Shown here one piece after another: positions 44,688-54,214 of a stretch of 64,000 nt of DNA. The notes beneath the pieces were generated by a model. The model made no database searches, was not told the origin of the DNA, and saw only the letters and a program-made list of their open reading frames with translations. The DNA comes from Psychrobacillus psychrodurans (lineage in GTDB: Bacteria > Bacillota > Bacilli > Bacillales_A > Planococcaceae). The stretch lies in assembly GCA_900114885.1 (NCBI GenBank), contig FOUN01000013.1:1-64000 (forward strand). Reading direction: 5' to 3'. Each line of letters begins with the position of its first letter. Within the stretch, counting starts at the first letter, position 1. The position numbers and the translations under genes were made by a program.

Positions 44688-44969
44688 AAAGCATTCTACA
44701 ATGGATGCTTTCAGCTTGGACCACCACGAAGACTCCTGTGGGAACAGCGTGAGCAGAAGCCCCCGCAGGAAAGACATTGGTCGAACTTTGTTTGACCAAT
44801 GTCTTTGCGACGAGTAACCGCAGGAGCATATGTTTTCCCAGTGACGAGGAGGCTGAAGCCAAGCCCACGCAAAGCAAAGTGGTGGTCCTTGCCGATTTTA
44901 GTATATAACTCTATGCTCCAAAAATTACAGTTTGTCTACAGTCTGAAAGCATTCCACAATGAATGCTTT
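44688..44969 (+). repeat. Repeat F flanked by hairpin direct repeats
   Basis: A 24-nt hairpin AAAGCATTC-N6-GGATGCTTT (44688) recurs as AAAGCATTC-N6-GAATGCTTT (44946) 258 nt later; the second is followed by T-runs like a terminator. Between them are GACTCCTGTGGGAACAGCG and CCCCGCAGGAA, typical of Bacillales intergenic repeats, and a perfect 11-bp hairpin AGACATTGGTC/GACCAATGTCT. Nothing coding. From 44970 to 45098 I see no feature. Confidence 0.65.
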
Positions 44970-45098
44970 TTATTTTTATCAATTTTTGGTGTTGTACAAG
45001 AATTCAGAAGTATTTGTATTGATCTGTGCACTAGAATCGGTACAAAATTTGTCGGCAAATATGTCTCAGTTCCTTATACAAAAACTTTTCTTTATTAA

Positions 45099-45164
45099 TT
45101 TTGTTGCAAATACAACGATATTAAGTTAAATTTAATTTATGTTTTTTGTTGCAGTTGCAACAAA
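45099..45164 (+). promoter_or_regulatory. MarR operators upstream of marR-paiA-paiB
   Basis: Perfect 20-nt palindrome TTTGTTGCAGTTGCAACAAA at 45145-45164, 20 nt before the marR start, and an imperfect copy (TTTGTTGCAAATACAACGA) at 45099-45118, 46 nt upstream. Placement fits autorepression by the MarR protein encoded next. Confidence 0.75.
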
Positions 45165-45184
45165 GTGGATAGGAGGCTTATAGT

Positions 45185-46179
<995 letters not shown>

Positions 46180-46202
46180 TTATTTTCGAAAGGGTGATTA
46201 TT

Positions 46203-46826
46203 ATGTATACTCCGAAATACTTTAAGGTCACAAATGTTGAGGAAATTTGGAATTTTGTTCAAGAGAATTCTTTTGGAACGCTTATCACCACAGTGCAAGA
46301 GAAACCGATTGCCACTCATTTGCCAATGCAGATAATTAAAGAAGGAGATGATTATTATATAACTGGGCATATGGCTTATGGTAACCCTCAATGGAGAACG
46401 TTAGAAATCTGTGAAAATATATTGGTTATGTTCCAAGGACCACACGCTTATATTTCTTCTTCTTGGTATGAAAAAGAAAATGTCCCAACATGGAATTATC
46501 AAGCTGTTCATGTATATGGTAAAGCGAGCATCTTAAGCGAAGAAGAGTTAAAACAGGACCTAACAAAGTTGCTTCAAAAATACGAAAAGCACCGTAAAAA
46601 TCCAGTGTTGTGGGAAGGGCTATCACCACAGTTATTAAACAAAGAACTAAAAGGTATTGTTGGATTTAAGATCAAAGTACAAGAAATTCAAGCAGCATAT
46701 AAACTTAGTCAAAATCGTAATGAAGAAGACTATCATAATATCATTAATAAACTTTATGAAGAAAAGGATTTGAATTCTCATAAAATGGCAGAAGTGATGA
46801 ATAGGAAGTTAAGAAAGGAAAAATAA
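46203..46826 (+). CDS. paiB: PaiB, FMN-binding-type regulator protein
   Basis: 207 aa from ATG at 46203 (GAAAGGG 8 nt upstream). Split-barrel flavin-binding fold. It starts MYTPKYFKVTNVEEIWNFVQ and contains HMAYGNPQWRTLE, FQGPHAYISSSWY and VPTWNYQAVHVYG, all as in B. subtilis PaiB. Implicated there with PaiA in repression of sporulation and protease genes. Its biochemical role is unclear. Confidence 0.93.
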   Translation: MYTPKYFKVTNVEEIWNFVQENSFGTLITTVQEKPIATHLPMQIIKEGDDYYITGHMAYGNPQWRTLEICENILVMFQGPHAYISSSWYEKENVPTWNYQAVHVYGKASILSEEELKQDLTKLLQKYEKHRKNPVLWEGLSPQLLNKELKGIVGFKIKVQEIQAAYKLSQNRNEEDYHNIINKLYEEKDLNSHKMAEVMNRKLRKEK

Positions 46827-46849
46827 GGATTATGTTCCTTTTAAAAGAA

Positions 46850-47060
46850 GTATCTTTTCATTTGGTATCCAAATACGCACTTTCCTGGTTATAGCAGGAT
46901 GACGGACAGACAAACCCTATTAGATTACTGATAAAAAAAGAGGCTGATCAGACGTTAATCACGATCAACCTCTCTAAAAATTATTCTTTAAAAAATAGGA
47001 CAACAAACTGCCCAGAGCCTAATGAAGACGATAGAAACAGGTTTCGAACTTAAAGGGGAG
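46850..47060 (+). repeat. Structured repeat family A, copy 3
   Basis: GGTATCCAAATACG, TTCCTGGTTATAG, GACGGACAGACAAAC, AGATTACTG, a stem GAGGCTGATC/GATCAACCTC, CTAAAAATTATTC, then AGACGATAGAAACAGGTTTCGAA. Same order as copies 1 and 2 with a different but still pairing stem. It lies between convergent paiB and trpG. The rest of the 355-nt gap holds a CCATAAGTG/CACTTATGG hairpin (47137-47164) without a T-run. Confidence 0.65.
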
Positions 47061-47181
47061 GGCTTCCTTTTACCCGTTTTTTTGTAAGGTTTTTATTTCA
47101 ATTTCCCAAGAAGTCCAAATGGTCCTATTTTCCATAAGTGGGGATGAACCCTACACTTATGGAAGTTTAGCGCTATTTATC

Positions 47182-47769
47182 TCATTTTACGTTGCTTATT
47201 TCAAGACTTTCGATAAATGACTGCATCATTCGACTACCTTGCTTTGTCCCAATGGATTCTGGATGAAATTGAAGTCCATAAAGAGGATAAATGACATGTT
47301 TGATAGCCATTATCTCATTGTCATCTTCTGCTCGTGCAATTACTTCCAATTGGTTTGTTAAAGACTTTTCTTCAATTACAAGAGAATGATATCGCATGAC
47401 CGAAATTGGTTCATTAAAAGACTCGAACAAAGCATGATTTTTATACGAAAGGGTGGATATTTTTCCGTGCATAATTGTTTTTGCTTGCACTATTTTTGCT
47501 CCAAAAGCTGCCCCAATCGACTGATGCCCAAGACAAATACCTAAAATGGGGTACTGTTTGTATAGCTTCCGAATTATTTCGATGGAAATACCTGCATCAG
47601 CAGGAGTTCCTGGACCGGGAGAGATAATAATGGCCATCGGATTCAGTTCAACTATTTCACTTATAGTAATGGCATCATTGCGAATGACTTTAACCTCTTT
47701 GCCAAGCATACTAATTTGCTGGTATAAATTATAGGTGAAGGAATCGTAGTTATCGATTAATAAAATCAT
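47182..47769 (-). CDS. trpG: Anthranilate synthase glutaminase subunit
   Basis: 195 aa class I amidotransferase. Nucleophile C79 in LGICLGHQSIG; His and Glu in LQFHPESIG (about 166-174). PGPGTPADAG forms the oxyanion loop. It overlaps trpE by 4 nt. In Bacillus the equivalent PabA often serves both PABA and anthranilate synthesis; here the Trp T-box points to tryptophan, but a shared role is possible. Last gene of the transcript. Confidence 0.9.
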   Translation of the reverse strand: MILLIDNYDSFTYNLYQQISMLGKEVKVIRNDAITISEIVELNPMAIIISPGPGTPADAGISIEIIRKLYKQYPILGICLGHQSIGAAFGAKIVQAKTIMHGKISTLSYKNHALFESFNEPISVMRYHSLVIEEKSLTNQLEVIARAEDDNEIMAIKHVIYPLYGLQFHPESIGTKQGSRMMQSFIESLEISNVK

Positions 47770-49154
47770 CGTTGAACCTCCAAAAGAGCCTTTGCTTTAT
47801 TGATCGTTTCCTCGTATTCACTTTTTGGAATAGAATCATAGACAATACCGGCTCCAGCTTGGACATGGGCGTGATGGTCCTTAACTACCATAGTTCGAAT
47901 GGCGAGCGCTAAATCCATGTTACCAGTAACCGAAATATAGCCAACCGCTCCCGCGTAAACACCACGTTTCATAGGCTCTAAATCATTGATAATTTGCATA
48001 GCTCTAATTTTCGGTGCTCCAGATACAGTACCTGCTGGTAGACAAGTTGTTAACACATCTAGAACATGAGTATCTTTTTTTAATCTGCCTGTCACTTCGG
48101 ATACAATATGCATGACATATTTATAGTACTCAACTTTCATATATTTCTCGACTTGAACTGTTCCGACTTCAGCAATCCGACCGATATCATTGCGACCTAG
48201 ATCAACCAGCATTCGATGCTCTGCAACTTCTTTTTCATCTGTTAATAACTCATTTGTTATGAGAGCATCTTCCTCAACGGTTTTTCCGCGGTGTTTCGTC
48301 CCAGCAATAGGGTTCGTTGTCACTAATCCATCTTTCACTTTTACTAAGCTCTCAGGAGATGTTCCTAAAATGATATAAGTTTCAAAATCCATATAAAACA
48401 TATAAGGAGATGGATTGGAAGTGCGAAGCTGTCGATACAATGAGAAAGGGTCTCCATTAAGAGGAGTAGTAAAGCGCTGAGATAATACTACTTGAAAAAT
48501 GTCACCCTTAATAATGTGATTTTTCGCTTTTTCCACCATCTCCGTAAATTCCTTTTCTTGCATCTGCGGTTTAAAAGAGAGCTTTGGCTCCATACTTTCA
48601 GGAATTAGTGGTCCCTGCTGAAGCTCAGAGAAAATCTTTTCAATGGCATTAGTCATTGCATTTTCAGATCGTCCATTTTGGAATAGATCAATGGCCGCAA
48701 TAGTAACAGTTTGTTTCAAATGATCGAAAATGATAAAGGTATCATAAAACATGACATGTACATCTGGCATTTCTAGATCGTCGTTTAATAGAACTCCAAT
48801 TTTCTCAGAGTAGAATGCAGTTTCATAGCTAAAATACCCAATAGCTCCCCCAAAGAAAGTAAATGGATAAGAATCTCGATGTATTGGCAATATCTTTTTA
48901 AGCTTTTCTATTACAGATTTTTGTTCTTCTTCTATTTTTCCATTTTCATAGGACAATGAATATCCATGCTGGTTACCTGTTAATTCCCTGATGGGATCCA
49001 CTGCGATAAAGGAATATCTTCCACTTTCCTCATGCTTTGCGGAGGATTCAAATAACATTTTTTTCTTTCCAAGCAATGAATGATAAATGGAAATAGGAGT
49101 CATCATGTCCCCTTGAATTTCTTTCATTTGGTAGCTTCTCGTCTCAACTGTCAT
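47766..49154 (-). CDS. trpE: Anthranilate synthase component I
   Basis: 462 aa chorismate-utilising enzyme. Motifs FQVVLSQRF, LGTSPESLVKVKDG, PIAGTKHRGK, DLGRNDIGR, and LPAGTVSGAPKIRAMQIIND. The N-terminal domain carries the LFESSAKHEESGRYSFIAVDP feedback-binding region typical of TrpE. PabB is the alternative by fold, but the Trp-specific T-box in the leader decides for TrpE. AAAGGAGAG site. No trpD, C, F, B or A follows. Confidence 0.92.
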   Translation of the reverse strand: MTVETRSYQMKEIQGDMMTPISIYHSLLGKKKMLFESSAKHEESGRYSFIAVDPIRELTGNQHGYSLSYENGKIEEEQKSVIEKLKKILPIHRDSYPFTFFGGAIGYFSYETAFYSEKIGVLLNDDLEMPDVHVMFYDTFIIFDHLKQTVTIAAIDLFQNGRSENAMTNAIEKIFSELQQGPLIPESMEPKLSFKPQMQEKEFTEMVEKAKNHIIKGDIFQVVLSQRFTTPLNGDPFSLYRQLRTSNPSPYMFYMDFETYIILGTSPESLVKVKDGLVTTNPIAGTKHRGKTVEEDALITNELLTDEKEVAEHRMLVDLGRNDIGRIAEVGTVQVEKYMKVEYYKYVMHIVSEVTGRLKKDTHVLDVLTTCLPAGTVSGAPKIRAMQIINDLEPMKRGVYAGAVGYISVTGNMDLALAIRTMVVKDHHAHVQAGAGIVYDSIPKSEYEETINKAKALLEVQR

Positions 49155-49194
49155 AACTTTTCTCTCCTTTTCTCAACTAATCTCAGCTCAACTA

Positions 49195-49445
49195 AACACA
49201 AAAAGGCCCTCCATCAAAGGACGGAGAGCCGTGGTGCCACCTTTATTGATCACTATTGTAATCCACTTATTGCAACCAAACAGTTGCTAGTCCTATAACG
49301 TAGACGAACGCCAAAACCTACTGAAACTAATTGTTCAGCCTTGGAGCTAAGAAGTCCATTCACTTTATAGCTTGCACTGACTTGCACCACCGTCAGCTCT
49401 CTGAAGCAATTCATAAAGCTACTATTCTTCCTCATCGCTTGTTAT
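49195..49445 (-). promoter_or_regulatory. T-box leader of trpEG (Trp specifier TGG)
   Basis: On the minus strand: stem I with AGAGAGCTGACGGTGGTGCAAG, specifier GAA-TGG (TGG complement at 49356-49358, Trp), T-box motif AGGTGGCACCACGG (49229-49242), and a terminator stem GGCTCTCC/GGAGGGCC followed by TTTTTG (49196-49230). So trpEG is induced by uncharged tRNA-Trp and not by TRAP. Confidence 0.94.
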
Positions 49446-49468
49446 AGTTTATTGTATTATAAGTTATT

Positions 49469-50731
49469 TTAAAATTCAATCGATTTTGCGGCACTCATCC
49501 CGGCAATTTTTCCGGTAACAAGTGCAGAGGTGATATTGTAGCCACCTGTGTAGCCATGGATATCCAATATTTCACCACAAAAATATAGTCCTGCTTTTTT
49601 CTTTGAAGCCATAGTTTTAGGTTCTATTTCTTTAATGGAGACACCTCCACCAGTAACAAAAGCTTTTTCTAAAGGTTGTGTACCGTACACAAAGACATTA
49701 AATTGCTTTAACTCATGAGCAAGTGCACGAATCTTTTCGTGTGCAAGATTTTGTCCATCTTCACTCTCTTGAATAGCAGTGCGCTGTAGTAAAAATAAAA
49801 GCCATCGTTCAGGTACAATACCTTTCCAAACATTTTTCACTGCTTTTTTTGGATCTTCTTTAATAGCGGACAGCAACATTTGGAAAGTTTCTTCCTCATT
49901 TTGTTCCGGAAGACTGTCAATTCGAACTGCAACAGGCTGTCCGCCATTTTTCTTTTGTTCCTTAACAACGAATTGACTGCATCTTAAGACTGCAGGGCCA
50001 CTTAAGCCAAAATGGGTAAATAACATATCCATTTCGTGTGTGATAATTGCTTTTCCTTTTTTATTTAACACTGAAACACCCGCACCACGAAGCGCTAGAC
50101 CTTGAAGTTCTTTCGACTTGATAAATGCCTCATTGGACAATAAAGGTACCTCTGTTGGATATAAGTCCGTCACAGTATGTCCAGCTTTTTCGGCCCATGG
50201 ATAACCGTCCCCAGTTGATCCGGTTTGAGGAACTGCTTTACCCCCGACCGCTACTACGATTGCATTAGAAGTAATTTCTTCACCTGAAGCAAGTCTTACG
50301 CCAATTACTTTTTCATCATTCATCAATAACTTAGAAACTACTGAATTTAATTTAATTTCTACCTGTAATCTTTTTAATTCATCTAAAAGAGCATTTACAA
50401 CATCCATAGCTTTATTGGACACTGGGAACATTCTACCGTGATCTTCTTCTTTTAAGGGCACTCCAAGATTTTCAAAAAAATCAATGATATCTTCATTATT
50501 AAAAACAGAAAACGGGCTGAATAAGAATCGACCATTTCCAGGGATATTTTTTACGATTTCTTCCTGAGGTAGCCTATTAGTAACATTACAACGACCGCCA
50601 CCAGATATAGCAAGCTTTTTCCCAAGCTTATTTCCTTTTTCAATAAGAAGCACTTTCCTTTTTTCTGCACCAGCTGCCGCAGCAGCCATTAATCCTGAGG
50701 GACCCCCGCCAATTACAATAACGTCATACAT
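49469..50731 (-). CDS. ytfP: HI0933-family flavoprotein (YtfP)
   Basis: 420 aa. N-terminal FAD fold [17 protein letters not shown] (4-20) and the family signature [17 protein letters not shown] (about 37-53); C-terminal FAVTGG-type motif [14 protein letters not shown] and [22 protein letters not shown]. Predicted NAD(P)/FAD oxidoreductase conserved in bacteria; substrate unknown. Homologue of B. subtilis YtfP, divergent from ytgP as there. Confidence 0.9.
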   Translation of the reverse strand: MYDVIVIGGGPSGLMAAAAAGAEKRKVLLIEKGNKLGKKLAISGGGRCNVTNRLPQEEIVKNIPGNGRFLFSPFSVFNNEDIIDFFENLGVPLKEEDHGRMFPVSNKAMDVVNALLDELKRLQVEIKLNSVVSKLLMNDEKVIGVRLASGEEITSNAIVVAVGGKAVPQTGSTGDGYPWAEKAGHTVTDLYPTEVPLLSNEAFIKSKELQGLALRGAGVSVLNKKGKAIITHEMDMLFTHFGLSGPAVLRCSQFVVKEQKKNGGQPVAVRIDSLPEQNEEETFQMLLSAIKEDPKKAVKNVWKGIVPERWLLFLLQRTAIQESEDGQNLAHEKIRALAHELKQFNVFVYGTQPLEKAFVTGGGVSIKEIEPKTMASKKKAGLYFCGEILDIHGYTGGYNITSALVTGKIAGMSAAKSIEF

Positions 50732-50829
50732 AATAAATTCACACTTTCGGTTTTTTCTTTATTATACATGATTGTGGTTTTGTTTAGACAGTTGTAAACT
50801 GTAAGATAGACATTTTAACTTCATTAAGC

Positions 50830-51068
50830 TAATGTTTTTTGCGACGAGTTAGCTCAGGAGCGGAAGTATCCCACTTCTATAAGAGGTGCGGTGAATACAA
50901 ATATGTATTCAACTAAGTGGTGTCTACAAAGCCCTGCTTAAAAAGGTTAAGGCCTCTGGCGGATGCTGCAGATTCTCAAGCAAGGTCGAGATAAATCTGG
51001 GAGCACTGTTTTCTGCGACGAGCTTGTGCAGGAGTATATTCGTCGAGGCGAATATGATAAGATTGGAC
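50830..51068 (+). repeat. Intergenic repeat G, copy 1
   Basis: Shares with copy 2 (59590-59755): TTCAACT-AGT-GG, CCCTGCT-AA-AA-GTTAA-GCCTC, GATGC, GCACTGTTTTCTGCGA-GAGCTTG, and CGAGGC-ATAT-GAT. It fills the gap before the ytgP start and its last bases form the ribosome-binding region. Confidence 0.7.
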
Positions 51069-51075
51069 GGGTTAG

Positions 51076-52692
51076 ATGGCATCAAATTTATTGAAAGGGA
51101 CAATGATCCTAACGGTCGGTCTCTTATTATCAAGAATACTAGGTGTTCTTTATGTAATACCTTTTTATCAAATAGTAGGAGAAGAGTATATAGCGCTTTA
51201 TCAATATGCATATACACCATACTCTATCATGCTGGCAATTGCAGTTTCTGGAGTTCCAGTTGCAGTTTCAAAGTTTGTATCTAAATATAACGCTCTAGGA
51301 GACTACGCTACTGGTAGAAAGCTAGTAAAATCGAGCATGCTACTTATGGCAGTAACAGGATTCTTAGGCTTTTTAATTCTTTTTTTCCTTGCTGATCCTA
51401 TAGCTCATCTAATTATTAAAGATGATGAGGCAGTGTTTTCAGTAGGTGATGTAGCTTCTGTGATTAAATTTGTGAGTTTTGCTGTAATTGTAGTTCCTCT
51501 AATGAGCTTAGTAAGAGGTTTTTTCCAAGGCTATCAACATATGACACCTACTGCAGTTTCTCAATTGTGGGAACAAATTGTTCGAATACTTTTTGTACTA
51601 GTCGGTGGCTTTTTTGTTGTTTACATATTTAAGGGGACTGAGAAAACGGCGGTTTCGTTTGCAGTATTTGCAGCATTTTTAGGGGCAATTGCAAGCTTGG
51701 TCGTGTTATTTTGGTATTGGAAAAAACTTAAGCCAGAATTTAATGATCTGCTCACGGGCTCGGGTAAACCAAGTTCAGATATTTCTTTATCGAATATTTA
51801 TAAAGAAATGCTGATTTATACAGTACCTTTTGCACTTGTGGGAGTAATAAATCCTTTATTTCAATTTATCGATATGATTACATTTAATAACGCAATGTCT
51901 ACGATTGGAATAGGTGGTGATGTATCTAATACTTTGTTAGGTATGTTGAATTTTAGTACTCATAAGCTTGTAATGATTCCAGTTATGCTAGCAACAGGTT
52001 TTAGTATGACGTTGATTCCCTTGATTACTAGCTATTACGCCAAACAAGACTTTGTGCAGGTTCGTAAATCATTGGACCAATCTTTTCAAATATTATTGTT
52101 TTTGACGGTTCCTGCAGCAATGGGGATTTCCGTATTAGCAGATGAATTTTACTTTGTGTTTTATGAGGCGAGTGAAAGAGGGGCCGCAGTGCTTGCGCAT
52201 TATGCACCAGTTGCTATTTTGTTTGCATTATATCCAGTAACAACTTCTATACTTCAAGGAATTGATCGACAAAAGCTAATTATTTTAAATTTACTACTTG
52301 GAATTCTAACAAAGCTAGTGCTCAATACGCCACTTATTAAAGTGTTTGAAACAGATGGAGCTATTATGGCAACTGCATGTGGATATATGGTCGCGATTGG
52401 GTTAAATCTATTTGCTATACACAAAACTTTACATTACAGATCGACTATGGTCATTCGTAGGGTAATGCTAATCTTAATCGTGAACCTAGCCATGTTGACT
52501 CTTGTGTTTTTATCAAAATGGACACTAGGACAGCTAATGACGATTGATACTAAGCTAGAAGGGCTGTTATCAATTATTGTTTGTGCAGGTATAGGAGCTG
52601 CTTTTTATGCGTTTGTTACTTTACGATTGGGACTTGCTCAAAAACTATTTGGTGATAGACTCACCCGTTTTACGAAAAAAATTGGTTTCTAG
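51076..52692 (+). CDS. ytgP: MurJ-like lipid II flippase / polysaccharide exporter (YtgP)
   Basis: 538 aa, MOP superfamily with 14 hydrophobic helices. Starts MASNLLKGTMILTVGLLLSRILGVLYVIPFYQIVG, the MATE-like N-terminal motif. B. subtilis YtgP (MurJ) can flip lipid II across the membrane for peptidoglycan. The ribosome site (GGACGGG) is weak and lies in repeat G. The downstream pseudouridine synthase follows in 9 nt. Confidence 0.9.
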   Translation: MASNLLKGTMILTVGLLLSRILGVLYVIPFYQIVGEEYIALYQYAYTPYSIMLAIAVSGVPVAVSKFVSKYNALGDYATGRKLVKSSMLLMAVTGFLGFLILFFLADPIAHLIIKDDEAVFSVGDVASVIKFVSFAVIVVPLMSLVRGFFQGYQHMTPTAVSQLWEQIVRILFVLVGGFFVVYIFKGTEKTAVSFAVFAAFLGAIASLVVLFWYWKKLKPEFNDLLTGSGKPSSDISLSNIYKEMLIYTVPFALVGVINPLFQFIDMITFNNAMSTIGIGGDVSNTLLGMLNFSTHKLVMIPVMLATGFSMTLIPLITSYYAKQDFVQVRKSLDQSFQILLFLTVPAAMGISVLADEFYFVFYEASERGAAVLAHYAPVAILFALYPVTTSILQGIDRQKLIILNLLLGILTKLVLNTPLIKVFETDGAIMATACGYMVAIGLNLFAIHKTLHYRSTMVIRRVMLILIVNLAMLTLVFLSKWTLGQLMTIDTKLEGLLSIIVCAGIGAAFYAFVTLRLGLAQKLFGDRLTRFTKKIGF

Positions 52693-52701
52693 GAGAATTA
52701 A

Positions 52702-53424
52702 ATGCGATTAGATAAATTTCTATCTCATATGGGATATGGTACGAGAAGAGAAGTAAAAATATTGGTCAAATCGAAAGCTATTCAAGTAAATGAAGCTGTT
52801 GTTAAAGACAGCTCCATGCATGTAAATGAATTTAAGGATAAAGTAACAGTTTACGGAGAAGTAGTTGAATATAAGGAGTTCATCTATTTAATGATGAATA
52901 AACCACCTGGCGTAGTCTCTGCGACAGAAGATTCTAGGGATCAAACAGTTATTGATCTATTAGATGATGATGTTCGTCATTTTGAACCATATCCGGTGGG
53001 AAGATTAGATAAGGATACAGTTGGACTTCTTTTATTGACAAATGACGGAGCTTTAACACATCGACTTCTATCCCCAAATAAGGATGTACCAAAAGTGTAT
53101 TATGCCAAAGTGGAAGGTGTAGTAGACGAATCGGATATTACGGCCTTTTCCAATGGTGTAATATTGGATGATGGCTATCATACAAAGCCAGGCATATTAA
53201 ATATCTTAAAGAGTGGTCCTACTTCGGAAATAGAATTATCTATTACGGAAGGGAAATTCCATCAAGTGAAAAGAATGTTTGAATCGGTGGGAAAAAAAGT
53301 AGTTTATTTAAAAAGGTTATCAATGGGGATGTTACTATTAGATAGCTCTCTTGAAGAAGGAACGTATAGAGAATTGACTGAAGAAGAATTAGAACAAATA
53401 CAGCAAAAGAATGACCTCGCTTAA
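52702..53424 (+). CDS. 16S rRNA pseudouridine synthase, RsuA family
   Basis: 240 aa. N-terminal S4 domain (MRLDKFLSHMGYGTRREVKILVKSKAIQVNE) then the synthase domain with catalytic Asp in VGRLDKDTVGLLLLTNDG (about 98-115) and MMNKPPGVVSA. YtzG in B. subtilis is the positional homologue. AGGAG site, likely co-transcribed with ytgP. The target uridine is not shown by the sequence. Confidence 0.92.
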   Translation: MRLDKFLSHMGYGTRREVKILVKSKAIQVNEAVVKDSSMHVNEFKDKVTVYGEVVEYKEFIYLMMNKPPGVVSATEDSRDQTVIDLLDDDVRHFEPYPVGRLDKDTVGLLLLTNDGALTHRLLSPNKDVPKVYYAKVEGVVDESDITAFSNGVILDDGYHTKPGILNILKSGPTSEIELSITEGKFHQVKRMFESVGKKVVYLKRLSMGMLLLDSSLEEGTYRELTEEELEQIQQKNDLA

Positions 53425-53447
53425 CTATTGAGCTTGGTCATTCTTTT
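53405..53447 (+). terminator. Terminator overlapping the pseudouridine synthase stop
   Basis: AAAGAATGACC inside the last codons pairs with GGTCATTCTTT after the stop. A T4 tail follows; the same stem reads AAAGAATGACC toward ytzE, so it may serve both convergent genes. Confidence 0.75.
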
Positions 53448-53461
53448 CATATTGTTACTAT

Positions 53462-53683
53462 CTAAGATGTCAATTTAACTCGTTTGTTCGTCGTGGTCCA
53501 TTTGCCTCTTGTCGGACTAATGACTAAGTCATTAAAAGCAAGCACATTCAAATCTCGTTGAATCGTGCGAGGAGTGATGCCAAATTCATCGACTAAGTCT
53601 TGTGTTGTAACTGTTCCGTTATCTCGGATGAACATATACATGTCTTTAATTCGAATTAACATCCGATCAGTAGTTGGTTTCAA
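53462..53683 (-). CDS. ytzE: DeoR-type helix-turn-helix protein (YtzE)
   Basis: 73 aa from TTG at 53683 (GAAGGAGTGG upstream). Only a DNA-binding domain: MLIRIKDMYMFIRDNGTVTTQDLVDEFGITPRTIQRDLNVLAFNDLVISPTRGKW. No effector domain. B. subtilis YtzE is an equally short DeoR-type protein next to the RsuA-like gene. Regulon unknown. Confidence 0.88.
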   Translation of the reverse strand: MKPTTDRMLIRIKDMYMFIRDNGTVTTQDLVDEFGITPRTIQRDLNVLAFNDLVISPTRGKWTTTNKRVKLTS

Positions 53684-53704
53684 AAGTAACCACTCCTTCA
53701 TCAT

Positions 53705-54214
53705 GATATCTCTTGGCTAGACTAGCGGACGACTTGGGTGAAAAGCAACTGAGTAATTGCAATTTACAGCCCCTTTACTAAATTGTAGTCAAAATATTTA
53801 CTTTCTGACAATTCCATTATAGTAGATTTCAATTGAAATTTCTATAGAAATTATGATATTTACAAATAATTCACATTTCTTTTTAGTTTTGGAACAGGCT
53901 ATTAAAACATTAAAATCAGCGTTATCTAAGTATTTTAAGAGCACCAAATACTGTCTAGGAATAAAAAGGATGATATTTTCCTTTCGCAAATAAAACCCTT
54001 TTGGAAGTAAGTAAAAAATATTGAGAGCAATTAGACTAGCGTGTAAAGAAACAAAATTCCAAATTAAAGTAAATAATTGATAAGCCAAAGTAATAAATCC
54101 TCTTCAGGACGTTGATCAAAGTTTAAAACAGGCCATTAATTACCTTCTTTTTTTGTGTCTTAAGCTATAAAAAGTGTAAAATGGAATATAAGTATTATTT
54201 AGGAGGAAGCAAAT
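53705..54214. other. 510-nt gap between ytzE and pepV
   Basis: AT-rich. Holds one weak minus-strand ORF (53798-54088) and the pepV promoter. The segment TAAGCTATAAAAAGTGTAAAATGG (54160-54183) before the AGGAGGAAG site may include the -10. No repeat family of this window is present. Confidence 0.5.
53798..54088 (-). CDS. Doubtful 96-aa ORF
   Basis: TTG start with GAAGAGG about 9 nt upstream. Hydrophobic first half, then FIPRQYLVLLKYLDNADFNVLIACSKTKKKCELF and an Ile-rich tail. Reads a little like a protein, but the Ile/Lys-rich AT-driven composition of the tail and the TTG start make it uncertain. No family recognised. Confidence 0.3.
   Translation of the reverse strand: MAYQLFTLIWNFVSLHASLIALNIFYLLPKGFYLRKENIILFIPRQYLVLLKYLDNADFNVLIACSKTKKKCELFVNIIISIEISIEIYYNGIVRK

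Noticed and set aside
44799-45098. 99-aa plus-strand ORF
   Set aside because: Lies in repeat F and AT-rich sequence up to the MarR operators; no ribosome site.
47137-47167. trpG terminator from CCATAAGTG/CACTTATGG
   Set aside because: The stem is good, but no T-run follows on the minus strand.
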